NCBI GenBank assembly: GCA_001567255.1
Contig: LNBW01000040.1
Coordinates: 1-64,000, forward strand
DNA: 64,000 nt
Direction of reading: 5' to 3'
Origin: Bacteroidetes bacterium OLB9
GTDB lineage: Bacteria; Bacteroidota; Bacteroidia; Chitinophagales; Saprospiraceae
The translations under genes were made by a program, and so were the position numbers. Below are positions 20,401 through 29,728 of the stretch, one piece after another (within the stretch, counting starts at the first letter, position 1; every line of letters begins with the position of its first letter). The notes under the pieces were generated by a model. The model searched no databases. It had not been told where the DNA came from and worked only from the letters and a program-made list of their open reading frames with translations.

Positions 20401-20621
20401 GAACTTGCCAATTGTCAGAAAACCCGGTACCACCTGAAAGGTTGTGCAAAGCAATATTCTGGGCATAGTTAAAGTCTTCATATACCAGATAATTACAGCC
20501 AAGTGGCGCACTTGCTTTAGGAGAATAAGTTTGAAGTGAATTATTTATATTTTGTTTATAAGTTATAGAAAACAAATTGGTTGAAATAAAGAGAGAGAGA
20601 AGTATAAAAAATGTTTTTCAT
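17467..20621 (-). pseudogene. Secreted PKD-containing putative glycosidase, broken by three frame changes
   Basis: Three overlapping pieces in two frames form one protein if repaired. ATG at 20621 gives MKNIFYTSLSL, then loses frame in a (CT)5 run. One more CT unit restores the signal peptide (...FISTNLFSITYK). A missing C (plus-strand CC at 19795-19796) and another missing C (CC at 18306-18307) account for the other breaks. The repaired length is 1052 residues. Domains: concanavalin-like N-terminal module, PKD domain around 300-390 (WDFGDGSDISTQ...TVTDINGN), a short adhesin-like repeat, then a catalytic-looking domain of about 480 residues. The last has YSNEVWNW (near 744) and TYEGGQHF (near 882), placed like the acid/base and nucleophile glutamates of a clan GH-A barrel. 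The tail carries a NRWNGSVSAEWSNRCNW motif. No sorting domain is seen. The enzyme family is not recognised. With three breaks, real decay is possible, but each is a simple repeat-length change. Confidence 0.65.
20591..20600. repeat. Dinucleotide repeat (GA)5 inside a signal-peptide region
   Basis: Read on the minus strand it is (TC)5, 7 codons after the ATG at 20621. Five units put the gene out of frame; six would put it in frame with the rest of the signal peptide. This could be a slipped-strand phase switch or an error. Confidence 0.6.
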
Positions 20622-20678
20622 AAAGCGTACGATGAACTAATGATATTGTCAAAAGATAATGATTCAATAAACTACCTA

Positions 20679-20686
20679 CAAAGTTA
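20679..20686 (-). promoter_or_regulatory. Candidate -7 box of the PKD/glycosidase gene (TAACTTTG)
   Basis: TAnnTTTG match on the minus strand, 58 bases before the ATG at 20621. The remaining 340 bases up to 21023 hold no recognisable gene. Confidence 0.45.
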
Positions 20687-21023
20687 GGACTAAGGTGATA
20701 GAGAGAAGACCGCTTATGAATAGAAATATGATTTGAAAACGACAACAGCAGCAAATACCCTAAACGAACATTCATATATTTACAAGGCTACAAGACTGCT
20801 TATATTCATAGAAAAAAAAAATGGAATCAGCTATAAGAAATGAATACCACGTATCTGTGATCAAAAGAATATCAAAGATAAAAAGGAACAAAAAGCCAAT
20901 GAAGGTTAGGAATTATTTTTGGTAAAGTACGCCTTCCTCCTCATTGGCCTTGTGCTCTTCAGGATATAATGCCCAAAGAAGCTTATCGAAATTTTGATGT
21001 ATATCGTGCTATGAAAAGTACAT

Positions 21024-22122
21024 TTACATTGGCAATTTAACACTACCTACTGCCATGATTCTTTCTTCAGCAATGCGATTAGCTATCTGATAAGTCGGGA
21101 TATTCTCTTTGGCTGAACGCTGAATGATATTCTGGATAGTCGTGTATATTTCTTCGGCTTTTTTCATGCCCCATTCAGGATTTAAGCCTTTAAATTCAGT
21201 GTAAACATTGATAACGCCACCTGAATTAATAGCAAAGTCAGGTGCATAAATTATGCCTTTTTCCATCACTGCTTTGCCATGCTTATCTTCATCTTTGAGC
21301 TGATTATTGGCAGAACCTGCGATAATTGAACATTTTAGTCTGCTGAGGGTGTCATCATTGACAGTGGCTCCCAGGGCACAAGGTGCGTAGATATCTACAT
21401 CTATATCGTAAATTTCATCCAATCCGACCACTGTAGCACCGTATTGACCGGATATGCGTTTGAGTAAATCTTGATTTATGTCAGAGATAAAGACCTGAGC
21501 ACCTTCTTTAGCAAGATGAGCTACTAAATATTCACCTACATGGCCTACACCTTGAACAGAAATTTTTTTTGCCGCTTAATGAATCTGTACCAAACTGTTC
21601 TTTAGCAGCAGCTTTCATACCAACATAAACACCATAAGCTGTGACTGGTGACGGGTCTCCACTTTTACCTGGTAATCCAACTACATGGTTGGTTTCCATA
21701 TTGATCCAGATCATATCTTGTGGGCTGGTGCCTACGTCTTCAGCAGTGACATATTTGCCGCCAAGGCTATTAACAAACTTCCCAAAACGACGCATGTAGG
21801 CTTCGTTTTTCATAGTTTTTGAATCTCCGATGATTACAGATTTTCCACCACCTAGATTAAGACCGGCTAGGGAATTTTTATAGGTCATACCTCTTGAAAG
21901 CCTCAGTACATCTGTAAGGGCTTCCATTTCATTATTATATTTCCAGATTCGGGATCCGCCGAGTGCAGGGCCTAATACTGTATTGTGGATGCCAATAATG
22001 GCCTTAAGTCCAGTCTCATTGTCATTGCAAAATACAATCTGCTCGTGATCAAACTGACTCATCTGAGCCAGCACTGGATTTTCGCTAATATTTACATCCG
22101 TAATATCTTTTACTTCAAACAT
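21024..22122 (-). CDS. ldh: Leucine dehydrogenase-like Glu/Leu/Phe/Val dehydrogenase (frameshifted in this sequence)
   Basis: Two pieces of one gene. Residues 1-190 carry the substrate domain ([26 protein letters not shown] with the catalytic lysine, [12 protein letters not shown]). The first frame then ends in [16 protein letters not shown] because of a T8 run at 21563-21570. With seven bases it reads [16 protein letters not shown], the NAD-binding GxGxxG fold, and continues to 21024 ([33 protein letters not shown]). The repaired protein has 365 residues, exactly the family length. The family reversibly deaminates branched-chain amino acids to 2-oxo acids with NAD+. Extra homopolymer base, hence probably a sequencing error. 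An inverted repeat (22157-22177) lies upstream. Confidence 0.9.
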
Positions 22123-22156
22123 GAGATTTGTGTTGTGTTTTAGGTTATTGAATGAT

Positions 22157-22177
22157 GAGATAACTTTGCGCTATCTC
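22157..22177. promoter_or_regulatory. Small inverted repeat upstream of the leucine dehydrogenase gene
   Basis: GAGATA - 9 bases - TATCTC, 34 to 55 bases ahead of the start at 22122. It could be an operator, but it is short enough to be chance. Confidence 0.25.
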
Positions 22178-22293
22178 ACGCCGTAAAATTAAGGATATTC
22201 GGCTTACTCTCTATGTTATTTGCACTTTAATTTATAAAATGATTTATTCCTGAGTGCATTAAAAAATGCTTAATAGAATGTTAATATGTTGTA

Positions 22294-23580
22294 TCAGAAT
22301 GACTTAAATCGCTCAATGGATGCCTTTTCAAGTGCTTCGCGATCATCAGGATGAGCGATGTTGATAAGTGCTTTTGCTCGTTGCCTTAAGTTCTGCCCAT
22401 AAAGGTAGGCAATACCGTATTCAGTCACGACATAATGAGCATGTGCACGAGTAGCAACTACTCCTGCGCCTTGTTTTAGAAATGGCACAATCCTAGATGC
22501 ACCTTTGCGTGTTCTTGAGGGCAATGCAATGATAGGCTTACCACCTTCGCTGATAGCGGCACCGCGTAGGAAATCCATTTGGCCACCTACACCACTATAT
22601 TGATAAGTGCCGATGGAGTCAGAGCAAATTTGCCCTGTCAGATCTACTTCGATGGCACTATTGATGGCCACTACTTTTGGATTGCGGCGAATAACATTAG
22701 GGCTATTCACATAGTCGATGTCCAGAAAAGCAAATGCCGGATTATCATCTAGATAGTCGTATAATCGTTTACTACCTAAAGCAAAGCCGGTGACCACTTT
22801 GTTAGGATGGATGAGCTTATATTTATTGGTGATAACATCGTTTTCAAATAGATCAATGATACCATCAGACAGCATCTCTGTATGTACACCCAGGTCTTTG
22901 TGATTATTGAGACACTTGAGCACTGCGTCCGGAATTGAGCCAATGCCCATTTGCAGTGTACTTCGGTCTTCTATCAAACTGGCAACATATTCACCTATGC
23001 GCATTTCTTCATCACTGACCATCCCTCCAAAGACTCTTTCATGCAGTGGGGCATCGTGATAAACTACTGCTTCAAACCGTTTCGTGTGGATAATTCCATC
23101 ACCATGAGTACGTGGTACATTGGGATTGATTACGGCAATGACTTTTTGGGCTGTATTGACAGCAGAACGGGCTACATCTACAGAAACACCCATCGAACAA
23201 TAACCATGCTTATCAGGCGGTGAAACCTGAATAATAGCAACATCAACAGGCAATACATTTCTTTTGAATAATTCAGGAATCTCACTTAGGAATACCGGCA
23301 CATAATCAGCACTGCCATCATTGACATTAGTTCGAATAGGTTCGGAAACAAAAAGGGAGTTGATATGAAATGATGCGCTATATTCCGGTTTATTGACATA
23401 GGCATCACCTAATAAAGATATAAAAACAAGTTCTACTTCTTTGAGTCTGTGCGCTTGCTTTGCAAGGTGCTCCAGCATGATTGATGGTGTCTGTGCACTG
23501 CCTTGAATAAAAACTCGATGACCACTTTTGACAATTTGGAGTGCTTCTTCAGGTGAAACATATTGGACTGGCATTTTCAT
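22294..23580 (-). CDS. Acetyl-CoA hydrolase/transferase family protein (Cat1/4-hydroxybutyrate CoA-transferase type)
   Basis: 428 residues from the ATG at 23580 (MKMPVQYVSPEEALQIV). The frame is open eight codons further upstream, but that start lacks family support. Typical segments: VFIQGSAQTPSIMLEHL, QVSPPDKHGYCSMGVSVD, LQMGIGSIPDAVL, GVHTEMLSDG, GGQMDFLRGAAISEGGKPIIALPS and VTEYGIAYLYG. The family moves CoA between acetate and other acids through a glutamyl-CoA intermediate or hydrolyses acetyl-CoA. The exact substrate is not readable. Placed between leucine dehydrogenase and membrane-protein genes, it fits acyl-CoA turnover from amino-acid or aromatic breakdown. Confidence 0.88.
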   Translation of the reverse strand: MKMPVQYVSPEEALQIVKSGHRVFIQGSAQTPSIMLEHLAKQAHRLKEVELVFISLLGDAYVNKPEYSASFHINSLFVSEPIRTNVNDGSADYVPVFLSEIPELFKRNVLPVDVAIIQVSPPDKHGYCSMGVSVDVARSAVNTAQKVIAVINPNVPRTHGDGIIHTKRFEAVVYHDAPLHERVFGGMVSDEEMRIGEYVASLIEDRSTLQMGIGSIPDAVLKCLNNHKDLGVHTEMLSDGIIDLFENDVITNKYKLIHPNKVVTGFALGSKRLYDYLDDNPAFAFLDIDYVNSPNVIRRNPKVVAINSAIEVDLTGQICSDSIGTYQYSGVGGQMDFLRGAAISEGGKPIIALPSRTRKGASRIVPFLKQGAGVVATRAHAHYVVTEYGIAYLYGQNLRQRAKALINIAHPDDREALEKASIERFKSF

Positions 23581-23682
23581 ATTCAAATGGATTTTAAAAT
23601 ACAATGCAAAAGAAATTAAAATTCAAATACCGAAAAGTGATGTCAATCACCACTCATTCAGATGAAAATCATTTGCATTATT

Positions 23683-25173
23683 CTACATCCACTTTTTCTT
23701 ACTCGATTCGGCCTTGTATAGGGAGAGATTGACTAATTGATGTCCTTCTTCTATCGAAATGTAGGGTATTTTTAATTTGCCTGATGCGGTATGGAACGTT
23801 ATACTACAGAGGTTTTTCCTCACTTGATAGGGAGATTGTCTCAACTGAACACCCTGTATTTTAAAGAGAGGAAACAAGTCATTTGCATGGCCAAAAAGAC
23901 CGCCTTTAACATAGAGTAAATCCTTTATGACAGTATATTTGATTTTAGTGAAACGTATATATCTCGAGAGGATTAGATAAATCAGAAGCACTAATGCGAT
24001 TACACTCTCAAGGTAGAATCCCATCCAGATAGAAATAACTATTGCGGGAATAAATAGGAGCGAAAGTATCCATGCAAATCTTTTATAGAAACTATCATTT
24101 ATAGGATAAAATATCCCTTCTTGAAGATTGATGTCACCGAAAAGAGTGCGTATCACACCGGCAATGTGGCTGTCACGACAGCCAGGTATTTTGATAGATT
24201 GCTTGGCTTTGAGATGTGCACTTGAGGCCTGATTCAACCGCAGTTCTTTATATCCTGATAAATTTTGAATGAGGTTATTGCCCCACAAGATATGCTGGAT
24301 TTTATGGTCCATTGCCGATACCTCCACTCTTGTAAACAATCCTCTGATGATTTTAAAGCCATTCTTAATTCTGAGAAACTTTAAATCAAAATAAGCCAAA
24401 ATTATATTGATTAATGAAGTTAGAATAGAAATAACCACAAAGCTGATACCCAAAATTATTATTAAATTTTGTGTCCAGTTATAGTTAATGGCATCTTCTG
24501 AATATTTTTCAACCTCTATACCGACATCTTTAAGATTGTCAAAAAGGACAAGGATGAAGAAAAATATTAATCCGGCAGATTTAAGGTGATTGAAAGTAAG
24601 ACCTACTCGTATCAAGTCAGTGACACTTAATTGCATGATGAGATCTGCTGTTGGTCTATCATCCTGATGAGCTTGTTTGGTAAGCTGTGAGACTTTATCC
24701 TTACTCTGATTGTAAGCAAGAATCATATCTCTGAGCGCCTTTGCTTTATTTACCTCGATAGCATCAAATTCGAATTCTGTCTTTTCAGATCCGGCAGTAT
24801 CAATTTTTATGCTTAATACTGAGAAAATCTGATGGAGAAAATGTTGTTCAAAATTGATAGTCTGTATGCGTTCAAAAGGAATGGAAGTATTTTTCTTTTT
24901 GAATATACCCGATTGGATGAAAAGCTCGTGGTTCTTAACATAAAAATAGGTTTTGTAATAGTTGATAATGGCAAATATGGCTGAAAGTGCAGAGATAATA
25001 ACTACTGCTAGAAACAAAAAGTCAGTCTTGTTCTTAGATCCACCTATCAAAATTACAAGGATCACAGGAAAAAACTGTTTGACCATGAGCTTGATGGTCT
25101 TGTATAGGATCATGATAATTGCAAAAGCAGCTTGTCGGTGAGGAACCGAAAAATCAAACTCATTCTTCTTCAT
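23683..25173 (-). CDS. Bacterial PH-domain membrane protein (YdbT-like, bPH2/DUF304)
   Basis: 496 residues with several hydrophobic segments (about 15-45, 50-70, 180-205, 225-260, 360-400) between three bPH2-like modules. These show the phrases LFIQSGIFKKKNTSIPFERIQTINFEQHFLHQIF, KIIRGLFTRVEVSAMDHKIQHILWGNN and LYVKGGLFGHANDLFPLFKIQGVQLRQSP. This is the arrangement of YdbT-type proteins. Their role is not settled; they are membrane proteins linked in Bacillus to resistance to certain antimicrobial compounds. The start overlaps the upstream small PH protein by 14 bases, so the two are translated together. Confidence 0.82.
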   Translation of the reverse strand: MKKNEFDFSVPHRQAAFAIIMILYKTIKLMVKQFFPVILVILIGGSKNKTDFLFLAVVIISALSAIFAIINYYKTYFYVKNHELFIQSGIFKKKNTSIPFERIQTINFEQHFLHQIFSVLSIKIDTAGSEKTEFEFDAIEVNKAKALRDMILAYNQSKDKVSQLTKQAHQDDRPTADLIMQLSVTDLIRVGLTFNHLKSAGLIFFFILVLFDNLKDVGIEVEKYSEDAINYNWTQNLIIILGISFVVISILTSLINIILAYFDLKFLRIKNGFKIIRGLFTRVEVSAMDHKIQHILWGNNLIQNLSGYKELRLNQASSAHLKAKQSIKIPGCRDSHIAGVIRTLFGDINLQEGIFYPINDSFYKRFAWILSLLFIPAIVISIWMGFYLESVIALVLLIYLILSRYIRFTKIKYTVIKDLLYVKGGLFGHANDLFPLFKIQGVQLRQSPYQVRKNLCSITFHTASGKLKIPYISIEEGHQLVNLSLYKAESSKKKWM

Positions 25174-25684
25174 CAGCAGCTATCTTTTTGAATACAAAAG
25201 ATCGGATGGCTTCAGCTCTGTGATGTGGCAATCCGGGGATCACCAGGTCGCTGGAACTGCCTCCAGCGGTATAGAGTTCTATCCTAGCCAGTCCAAAATA
25301 ACGATCTAGCGGTCCATGATTTATTTCACAATGCTGTATTCTATTGAACGGAATGATTAAAGTGGACTTAAAGAAAATCCCGGATTTGTACAGGATGTCG
25401 TTCTGTCGGATAGCAAATGCTTGAAAATCAAAAGATTTGTAGGCAAACCAAAGATAGAGACCCGACATTAGACCCCAGATGGGTAGCATAATGAATAGGG
25501 AAAAGGTAGTCAATAAATTTTTTTCAAATATACTTACAATAAAGTAAATAGATATCAGAACAATCGCAAAAAATATGGCAGAGAGAACATTAACTGTACG
25601 ATATTCTGGATCAAGTGTTTCCATAGTAATATCATCGATGTCAGAGATGCTGTCCGAAAAAACTTGTTCATTGATTAAGTGCAT
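25160..25684 (-). CDS. Small bacterial PH-domain membrane protein (YdbS-like, DUF304)
   Basis: 174 residues: a cytoplasmic N-terminus, two transmembrane segments (about 30-52 and 56-80), then a single bPH2 domain with the signature ILYKSGIFFKSTLIIPFNRIQHCEINHGPLDRYFGLARIELYTAGG. This is the YdbS partner of the YdbT-like protein that follows and overlaps it by 14 bases. A -7 box TATCTTTG lies at 25717-25710, 26 bases ahead of the start. The biochemical role is unknown. Confidence 0.83.
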   Translation of the reverse strand: MHLINEQVFSDSISDIDDITMETLDPEYRTVNVLSAIFFAIVLISIYFIVSIFEKNLLTTFSLFIMLPIWGLMSGLYLWFAYKSFDFQAFAIRQNDILYKSGIFFKSTLIIPFNRIQHCEINHGPLDRYFGLARIELYTAGGSSSDLVIPGLPHHRAEAIRSFVFKKIAADEEE

Positions 25685-25709
25685 TTTGTCATATTGTATA
25701 GTGCAAAAG

Positions 25710-25717
25710 CAAAGATA
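25710..25717 (-). promoter_or_regulatory. -7 box of the ydbS-ydbT-like unit (TATCTTTG)
   Basis: Exact TAnnTTTG on the minus strand, 26 bases ahead of the 25684 start. Confidence 0.6.
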
Positions 25718-25824
25718 ATTATAAACTTTATTATTTGAATGAAAATTAGTCCATAGTTAATGTTGCTTCATAGCATGGTCTTTAGTTAAGCTGAGAGAAG
25801 GATCGAAAGTTTCTTTCGAAATTT

Positions 25825-25995
25825 TAAACCCAAATTATACATTAGGAATGTATTACATGAAAATGTTACTTGTTACCTATTTCGGTACTTGTTTTCCTCT
25901 CTTCGATATAGTAAAACGACACTGACGGATTATTATTACTGAGCCTTAAAGTTATTTTTACACTTTCCCTTCGTAACAAAGTCTAATGAGTAATA
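25825..25995. repeat. Dispersed intergenic repeat, copy 1
   Basis: About 165 bases colinear with 63752-63922, in the same orientation. Shared exact strings include TATTTCGGTACT, ATAGTAAAAC, TTTCCCTTCGT and AAGTCTAATGAG at equal spacing to within one base. By eye the core (134/135 bases from ATGAAAATG to CTAATGAG) is around 70% identical. Copy 1 has stops in every frame that is open in copy 2. It lies between the PH-domain genes and the haem receptor gene, in a region otherwise without genes (25718-26085). Confidence 0.7.
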
Positions 25996-26085
25996 TGAAT
26001 GTATTTTCTCGTGGTAATGAATGCTCATAAAATAACACACATCAAGGATGTATTCTACGGTAAGTCAACAGGGTAAAAATTAATT

Positions 26086-28110
26086 TTAAATTTTTAGCCT
26101 TAAAGTAGCATAGAATGTCCGGCCCCAGTGCAGACTCTGCTGATTGCTGGCTTCAATATGGATGCCATTGATATTGTTTACTTGCAACTGAGTAATGTTA
26201 AATATGTTTTTCACACCAAAATTAAGACGGATCTTTTTATCGAAAAAATGAGTTGAAAATCCGGAATTCAACATGTTCCAGCTATCAGTAAAACCTTGGT
26301 GATTGACACCGTCCTGATTGTAAAAGTAGGGTGTTCGCCCTGTGCGTTTGTGCCATATATCCCAGCTGATACGTTCATTTAAAAAGGAAAATGTCAACTG
26401 ATTGATCCAGTCTGGTGACCATAGTAGGGTTCCTTTTGGCACTTCTACATCTTCATTAGTATTATTAAAGCCGGTAGTGATCAACTCGGTACTCAATTGA
26501 ATATTTTTACTTTTGTAGGCAAAGCGAATGCTTCCTCCCATTGTTTTAAATTCATCCACATTGCTGTATTCGTAATGCACAGGACCCAAAGCAGTCAGGA
26601 TGATGCGATCTTTGACATTATTGTAAAATCCGGTGATGGTACCTATAATAGAAGCATTTGGTCGCTTGAAGAATTTCCAAGACAATTCGCTTCTTAGATT
26701 TAGTGATTTTTCAGGATTGAGTTGTGGATTTCCGATAACGTAGTGATTTACGTCGATAAAAGAAAAGAAAAGTTCTTTTATCGCCGGAGACCTAAAGCCA
26801 TAAGCCCAAGAAGTTCTAAAGTTAAGGTCTTTTTTGGGTTGCCAGTGTAGCCATGTTGAAGGTGTAAAAGCAGAACCATATCGACTATTGGCTGTCCACC
26901 TTACTCCTGACTGAATCGTAAGATTGTGTAAAACTTTGTACTTTCCACTAACAAATAGTCCGAAATCATTAGCATAAGCTCTACCAGTAGCATCGAGTGT
27001 AGTATCAGACAGTCTGGTGCCGGTAGCTACTTCGTAGTAATTCTCAAATCCGATGATATAGCCCAATTTATCAGAAGCTTTATCACTTGCAAAGGTAAAC
27101 CTAGCTAATACTCCCGTGGTGGATGATGTGTCTTGTAAACCTTCTAAAGTTTCATTAATTCCGCTCTCAAAATCATAGCGATAGGAATTTTTTATTCGAT
27201 GAAAAGTATTCCACCCTGCGGTCATCTGAAGCAGATTTTTATTTTTTGTCCACCTTTCTCCGTGAAAACCGATGTCAAATCGATCTGTCATGTAATAATC
27301 ATCAAAGGCATAAGGTCTATATTGTGGCCTTTTGATATCTCCTAGGTTATCCACGACCTCTGTGAGTACACTAGTATTCAACCTCAGGTCAGTTCGGTCA
27401 TCTGGTCGAAAACGAACTAAGCCACGAGCAGATTTTTGCTTTTTAGGATTCCATAATTGATCACGCCCCATCGAGGTATCTTGAGCAGGTAGGAAATTCT
27501 GAAGATTACCATTCACTTGAAAAATCCACTTTTCATTAGAATATCCAAGATCGGTTGTAATCTGCTTAAATCCATTATTTTCATACTGACCGACGACTTC
27601 TGATTCAAACTTTTTTAGTTGACTTTTTTTGGTAATGATGTTGATCACGCCACCTGATGCATCAGATCCATATAATAAAGACTGAGCGCCCTCTATGATT
27701 TCGACTTTCTGAATTGAGTTGAGAGGTACTTGTCCTGCATCAATGCTACCGTTGAGACGGCCAACAATAGGGATTCCGTCAATCAAAATTTTGAGATTCT
27801 CACCTTTGAGTGCATTGACACTTATGACACTGCCCAGTATGGGGTCTTGCGATACCCTAATGGACGCTTCAGTTTGCAATAATTCATACAAATTGACAAT
27901 AGATTTTTGCTCTATGTTTTCTCGGGTGAGAATTTTTACAGAATTAACAGTCTGACGTGCATCAGTAGGCGTGTATTGAGCTGTAATCACAACCTGCTCC
28001 AGATGGTGCTGGTCTGATACAGAATCAGAAGATTGTTGAGCTGCAACCATTCCACACAGCAGACACGTCAGAATGCTGTTAAATATTCTGATTTTGATGG
28101 ATTTATTCAA
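26086..28110 (-). CDS. hmuR: TonB-dependent outer-membrane receptor, HmuR-like (haem)
   Basis: 674 residues with signal peptide (ending about VAAQ, residue 25), a TonB-box-like QVVITAQ, a plug (about 45-165, with INIITKKS at its end) and a 22-strand barrel ending in the LRLKI strand. It is similar in kind to BtuB and to haem receptors. The assignment to haem rests on its partner: a HmuY-like protein is encoded 18 bases upstream on the same strand, the order found in the Porphyromonas hmuYR operon. No dedicated inner-membrane haem transporter follows. The alternative is another TonB substrate with an unusual lipoprotein-free partner. Confidence 0.78.
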   Translation of the reverse strand: MNKSIKIRIFNSILTCLLCGMVAAQQSSDSVSDQHHLEQVVITAQYTPTDARQTVNSVKILTRENIEQKSIVNLYELLQTEASIRVSQDPILGSVISVNALKGENLKILIDGIPIVGRLNGSIDAGQVPLNSIQKVEIIEGAQSLLYGSDASGGVINIITKKSQLKKFESEVVGQYENNGFKQITTDLGYSNEKWIFQVNGNLQNFLPAQDTSMGRDQLWNPKKQKSARGLVRFRPDDRTDLRLNTSVLTEVVDNLGDIKRPQYRPYAFDDYYMTDRFDIGFHGERWTKNKNLLQMTAGWNTFHRIKNSYRYDFESGINETLEGLQDTSSTTGVLARFTFASDKASDKLGYIIGFENYYEVATGTRLSDTTLDATGRAYANDFGLFVSGKYKVLHNLTIQSGVRWTANSRYGSAFTPSTWLHWQPKKDLNFRTSWAYGFRSPAIKELFFSFIDVNHYVIGNPQLNPEKSLNLRSELSWKFFKRPNASIIGTITGFYNNVKDRIILTALGPVHYEYSNVDEFKTMGGSIRFAYKSKNIQLSTELITTGFNNTNEDVEVPKGTLLWSPDWINQLTFSFLNERISWDIWHKRTGRTPYFYNQDGVNHQGFTDSWNMLNSGFSTHFFDKKIRLNFGVKNIFNITQLQVNNINGIHIEASNQQSLHWGRTFYATLRLKI

Positions 28111-28128
28111 AATGGAGTTTCGTTTAAT

Positions 28129-29418
28129 TTATTGTTTTGCAATTTTACGTGATGATATGTTTTGACCATCACTGACTTTTACGATGTAAAGACCTTTATT
28201 CCATTCCTGAGTATCGATATTGATGACATTCCATCCATGTAAATTGTGCAATTGTTTGCTGGTAATTAATCGACCTGACTGATCGAGTACTTCAATTGAA
28301 TAGTTATGGTTTTCACCATTAGCTATATCAAGAGATACGATGAGTTCGTTTACAACCGGATTAGGGAAAGTACCAAATTCCACATTTTTAAGCTCATGTG
28401 TGGCAGATGGTTGACCTAAAAATGTCTTCTGAATAGTAGCAGTTCCTGTGGCACTACCTTCAAAATCGATAAATACAATTTTCCAAATGTTGTTGTCAGG
28501 CAATTTTACAAAAAATGCTCTATCAGCAGCCAATGACCAGCCGGTGCCAACTAGTGTCTTCCAGTCATAACCTATGGCATCGACCTTTTCTGTGAATTTA
28601 TCCAGATAATCGTCCACTTTCACTGTTTCAGGGTCAATCCCGTTGGCCACCGCTGTTTTTACTCCTGGCGCAGTCAACACCCCGGTTACATTGTAGTATT
28701 GTTCGATGGTGCCATTTGGATCTTTAGCCCATGAGACATATCTTCCGTACATTAAGTCATATCCACCAGTAGGGAGAATATCCACAGTATTTTCAGTAGT
28801 AAAGCTAAAGTATATCAACTTCTGATTTAGGTTGTCTTTAGTTTTACTAAGTGTCTTGGTAACTTTGTTACTACCATCAAGATTAGCATAAGTGAATACA
28901 TAATCTGTTCCATTAAGTGCATCAATTTTTATCTTTTTATAGTTGCCATCCCGCAATTTTAATACATAAACTTTATTGCCGACTACTGCATGGCTACTTG
29001 GAGCATAAACACCCCAACCATAATCAAAAGGATTGCTGAGGTCTCTTACAATGTTAAATGCACCATAATTCCATGTGTCTTTACTATTGTACAGTTTGTT
29101 GGTTTTTATTTTTTCTAGATCAATAGGTGCATCAAAATCTCCACTTTCAGTGACATATAATTCTGTCTGAGGCAGGTTTTCGCCTGTAGAACTAGGTGCA
29201 GATTCATTAATGTATATACCAGCATCTTGAAATCCAAAGGCAGAGAACGCGATATCCCAAGCATCATTACTGACCTGCTTTTGTGTGCCCTCAGCTAATT
29301 TTACATAACTTTGAAACTTATAATTTGGTCCACAACTGATTTCCTGGTATTCTTGAGCTGTAGATGAAGTCAATGCGAATAGTAAAAATATAAAAGTGCA
29401 TGTTGAAAATTTATACAT
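28129..29418 (-). CDS. hmuY: HmuY-like haem-binding protein with a T9SS sorting domain
   Basis: 429 residues. The signal peptide ends near STAQ (residue 22), with no lipobox cysteine at the cleavage point. The central part has HmuY features: the WDIAFSAFGFQDAG motif near residue 54, and later YDLMYGRYVSWAKDPNG, EQYYNVTGVL and a W-rich strand pattern (GYDWKTLVGTGWSLAADRAFFVK). The last 80 residues form a type A T9SS sorting domain (FPNPVVNELIVSL...GLYIVKVSDG...SRKIAKQ). HmuY of Porphyromonas is a lipoprotein that strips haem from host proteins. Here the form is exported by T9SS instead. It is followed by the TonB receptor after 18 bases. A -7 box lies at 29459-29452. Confidence 0.8.
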   Translation of the reverse strand: MYKFSTCTFIFLLFALTSSTAQEYQEISCGPNYKFQSYVKLAEGTQKQVSNDAWDIAFSAFGFQDAGIYINESAPSSTGENLPQTELYVTESGDFDAPIDLEKIKTNKLYNSKDTWNYGAFNIVRDLSNPFDYGWGVYAPSSHAVVGNKVYVLKLRDGNYKKIKIDALNGTDYVFTYANLDGSNKVTKTLSKTKDNLNQKLIYFSFTTENTVDILPTGGYDLMYGRYVSWAKDPNGTIEQYYNVTGVLTAPGVKTAVANGIDPETVKVDDYLDKFTEKVDAIGYDWKTLVGTGWSLAADRAFFVKLPDNNIWKIVFIDFEGSATGTATIQKTFLGQPSATHELKNVEFGTFPNPVVNELIVSLDIANGENHNYSIEVLDQSGRLITSKQLHNLHGWNVINIDTQEWNKGLYIVKVSDGQNISSRKIAKQ

Positions 29419-29451
29419 GGTATTTAATTTAGATTGGTTTTAAATAATGCG

Positions 29452-29459
29452 CAAAGATA
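29452..29459 (-). promoter_or_regulatory. -7 box of the hmuY-hmuR promoter (TATCTTTG)
   Basis: Exact consensus on the minus strand, 34 bases ahead of the hmuY start. No Fur-like palindrome was recognised. The rest of 29460-29728 is very AT-rich and shows no gene. Confidence 0.6.
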
Positions 29460-29728
29460 GGGTTATAGCAGCCTATAAATCATAGCTTTTACTGTCATAA
29501 ATATGTCATAAATCGTATTACATTACTGCTTATACGTGGTAGATATAAAAATTATTTATATTTATATTGTACTAATATGATATGTATAATTAATATATAA
29601 TCAGTAATATATGGTTCAAATTAGGATCATAGTTTCTAAATTGTCCTTGAAAAGTCAATTTGAATACTATAATAAGAGAAATTACAAATTTGGATTAAGA
29701 GCGGATACAAATGGGAATGCTCCATGTA

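Noticed and set aside
20563-20775. 70-codon minus-strand frame ahead of the PKD/glycosidase gene
   Set aside because: It overlaps the presumed promoter and the signal-peptide region in another frame and shows no domain.
21563-21570. Programmed frameshifting at the A8/T8 run in the leucine dehydrogenase gene
   Set aside because: The family is not known to use it, the shortened product would lack the NAD-binding domain, and several other homopolymer errors occur in the same sequence.
25160-25173. Possibility that the two PH-domain genes are one frameshifted gene
   Set aside because: Both are of normal YdbS and YdbT length and each starts with its own membrane segments; the 14-base overlap is ordinary coupling.
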